Assembly: GCA_937950105.1 (NCBI GenBank)
Contig: CALFEM010000090.1
Coordinates: forward strand, 1 to 6,847
Direction: 5' to 3'
DNA: 6,847 nt
Source of the DNA: an uncultured Alphaproteobacteria bacterium
Lineage (GTDB): Bacteria; Pseudomonadota; Alphaproteobacteria; Rhizobiales; Hyphomicrobiaceae
In this document: piece by piece, positions 6,011 through 6,847 of the stretch
Layout: every line of letters begins with the position of its first letter
Numbering within the stretch: position 1 is the stretch's first letter
Notes under the pieces: generated by a model
What the model was told of the DNA's origin: nothing
The model's input: only the letters and a program-made list of their open reading frames with translations
The model's database searches: none
Made by a program: the position numbers and the translations under genes

Positions 6011-6047
6011 CAAAGCAAAATGCCGCACGGGAGGCTCCCATGCGGCA
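6011..6047 (-). terminator. Rho-independent terminator of the superoxide dismutase transcript
   Basis: Read on the minus strand, TGCCGCA (6047-6041) pairs with TGCGGCA (6027-6021) and the inner GGGA pairs with TCCC. A U-G wobble joins them, so the stem is about 12 bp closed by a 3-base loop. It is followed at once by TTTTGCTTTG (6020-6011). Hairpin plus T-rich tail in this orientation matches an intrinsic terminator for the gene ending at 6199, placing the mRNA end about 180 bases past the stop codon. It should also insulate the patatin gene from sodB transcription. Confidence 0.8.
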
Positions 6048-6070
6048 CCGAAGACCGCCGGCTGACGCTC

Positions 6071-6187
6071 TTCCCCCTCTCCCCGGTCGCGGGGCGAGGG
6101 TCGGTGTGAGGGCGGCAATACGACGGCGTTGCGCTTGCGGCCGCCCCTCACCCTTGCCCTCTCCCATGAATTATGAGGAGAGGGAAC
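6071..6187. repeat. Composite palindromic intergenic repeat, two inverted copies
   Basis: Two related arms of about 45 bp face each other. The left arm (6071-6114) contains CCCTC/GAGGG and CCCC/GGGG pairs (6075-6100) and ends in GTGAGGGCGGC. The right arm (6141-6187) begins GCCGCCCCTCACC and contains CCCTCTCC (6157-6164) paired with GGAGAGGG (6177-6184). The reverse complement of the right arm aligns with the left arm along its length, so the whole is a large imperfect palindrome in which each arm also folds on itself. Similar CCCTCTCC-type repeats are common between genes in Rhizobiales, and their spurious translations contain strings such as LTPTLAPRPG, as here. It lies in the presumed sodB 3' UTR. 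Confidence 0.75.
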
Positions 6188-6198
6188 CCCGGGCTGCC

Positions 6199-6801
6199 TC
6201 AGCCAGCCGCCGCGGCCATCTCCTCGACGTGTTCCCAGTTCACGAGATTGTCGAACCAGGTCTCGAGATATTTCGGTCGGGCGTTGCGATAATCGATGTA
6301 ATAGCTGTGTTCCCACACGTCGCAGCCGAGAATGGGCTTGGCGCCGTGCATGAGCGGATTTTCACCGTTCGGAGTTTTCGTCACGGCCAGCTTGCCATCC
6401 TTCACGGCGAGCCACGCCCAGCCTGAACCGAACTGGCCTTTTCCGGCTTCGATGAAGTCGGTGCGCATCTTGTCGAATCCACCGTACTCTGAAACCAGCT
6501 TGTCGATGTTGCCCGGCAGTTTCTTGCCGCCACCGCCCTGCTTCATCCATTGCCAGAAATGCAGGTGATTGTAGTGCTGGCCGACGTTGTTCACGACCGG
6601 CATGTCCTTCGCCGCGAAAGCCGCCGCGCAGATCTCCTCGAGCGACTTGCCTTCGTATTTGGTGCCGGCGCCGATCAGCTTGTTGCCGTTGTCGACATAG
6701 GCGAGGTGATGCTTGTCGTGATGAAATTCGAGAGTCTCGGCCGACATGTGCGGCGCCAGGGCGTCATAGGCATAGGGCAGGGGGGGCAGCTTCAGCGTCA
6801 T
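6199..6801 (-). CDS. sodB: Superoxide dismutase, iron type
   Basis: The 200-residue enzyme converts superoxide to hydrogen peroxide and oxygen and has the usual length of the Fe/Mn family. The metal ligands are H27 (in FHHDKHH), H79 (in NHLHFW), and D161 and H165 (in DVWEH). Second-sphere residues H31 and Y35 are also present. Q75, in NNVGQHYNH, occupies the position of the active-site glutamine of iron enzymes, while the manganese-type glutamine position (near TPNGENP, 143-149) is glycine. The iron form is therefore favoured, though cambialistic activity cannot be excluded. There is no signal peptide, so it is cytosolic. ATG 6801 is preceded by GGAG (6811-6808) at 6-base spacing. The gene has its own terminator and lies 46 bp from the window edge, so its promoter is probably partly outside. 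Confidence 0.95.
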   Translation of the reverse strand: MTLKLPPLPYAYDALAPHMSAETLEFHHDKHHLAYVDNGNKLIGAGTKYEGKSLEEICAAAFAAKDMPVVNNVGQHYNHLHFWQWMKQGGGGKKLPGNIDKLVSEYGGFDKMRTDFIEAGKGQFGSGWAWLAVKDGKLAVTKTPNGENPLMHGAKPILGCDVWEHSYYIDYRNARPKYLETWFDNLVNWEHVEEMAAAAG

Positions 6802-6807
6802 AATGTG

Positions 6808-6811
6808 CTCC
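6808..6811 (-). promoter_or_regulatory. Ribosome binding site of sodB
   Basis: On the minus strand, GGAG lies 6 bases before the ATG at 6801. This supports that start. Confidence 0.55.
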
Positions 6812-6847
6812 AGGCTGGACAGGGAACGCGCTCTTGAAAGCCGGTTC

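Larger units (their letters stand above)
5825..6198. other. Intergenic region between the patatin and superoxide dismutase genes
   Basis: This 374-bp spacer holds, from right to left, a composite palindromic repeat (6071-6187), an intrinsic terminator for the superoxide dismutase transcript (6011-6047), and the upstream region of the patatin gene. A 10-bp inverted repeat, CATCCGGCCG (5898-5907) against CGGCCGGATG (5955-5964), lies in the presumed patatin upstream region. I see no clear promoter hexamers and no credible small gene. Confidence 0.6.

Noticed and set aside
5892..6316. Minus-strand small open frames across the palindromic repeat (to 6167 and to 6316)
   Set aside because: They translate the repeat into strings such as LTPTLAPRPGRG, a common false gene call over this kind of repeat, and one overlaps sodB.

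Overview
This window looks like chromosomal DNA from a high-GC alphaproteobacterium, probably of the Hyphomicrobiales (Rhizobiales). That placement is inference. It rests on the strong G/C third-position bias, on the gene families present (split-type methylmalonyl-CoA mutase small subunit, DUF853/YjgR HerA-like ATPase, small secreted class I cytochrome c, iron-type superoxide dismutase), and on pyrimidine-rich palindromic intergenic repeats of a kind common in that order. No rRNA, tRNA, CRISPR array, transposase, integrase or phage gene is visible.

Layout from left to right. Positions 1-42 are probably the last 13 codons of a plus-strand gene that enters from the left. A short gap (43-138) with heptamer tandem repeats and an inverted repeat separates it from a convergent methylmalonyl-CoA mutase small-subunit gene (139-2034, minus). 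A 322-bp divergent spacer (2035-2356) follows, with an AT-rich island and a perfect 6-bp inverted repeat. Then come two plus-strand genes: a YjgR-like ATPase (2357-3862) and, 55 bp later and after an 11-G tract, an exported monohaem cytochrome c (3918-4430). A 185-bp convergent spacer with four hairpins precedes a minus-strand patatin-like lipoprotein gene (4616-5824). A 374-bp spacer follows, holding a strong intrinsic terminator and a composite palindromic repeat. The window closes with a minus-strand iron superoxide dismutase gene (6199-6801) whose start is 46 bp from the right edge.

The genes do not form an obvious pathway. MutA belongs to propionyl-CoA/methylmalonyl-CoA metabolism, but its catalytic partner MutB is not in the window. 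The YjgR ATPase and the cytochrome may be co-transcribed, but nothing in the sequence links their functions. The patatin lipoprotein and the superoxide dismutase appear to be separate units, because the terminator at 6011-6047 lies between them. Several very long open frames antisense to the mutase, ATPase and patatin genes are codon-bias shadows.

I did not find a convincing novel multi-gene system. The items most worth a second look are non-coding: the heptamer/inverted-repeat gap, the divergent-spacer inverted repeat, the G11 tract and micro-ORF before the cytochrome gene, the hairpin cluster at 4516-4598, and the composite palindrome in the presumed sodB 3' UTR.
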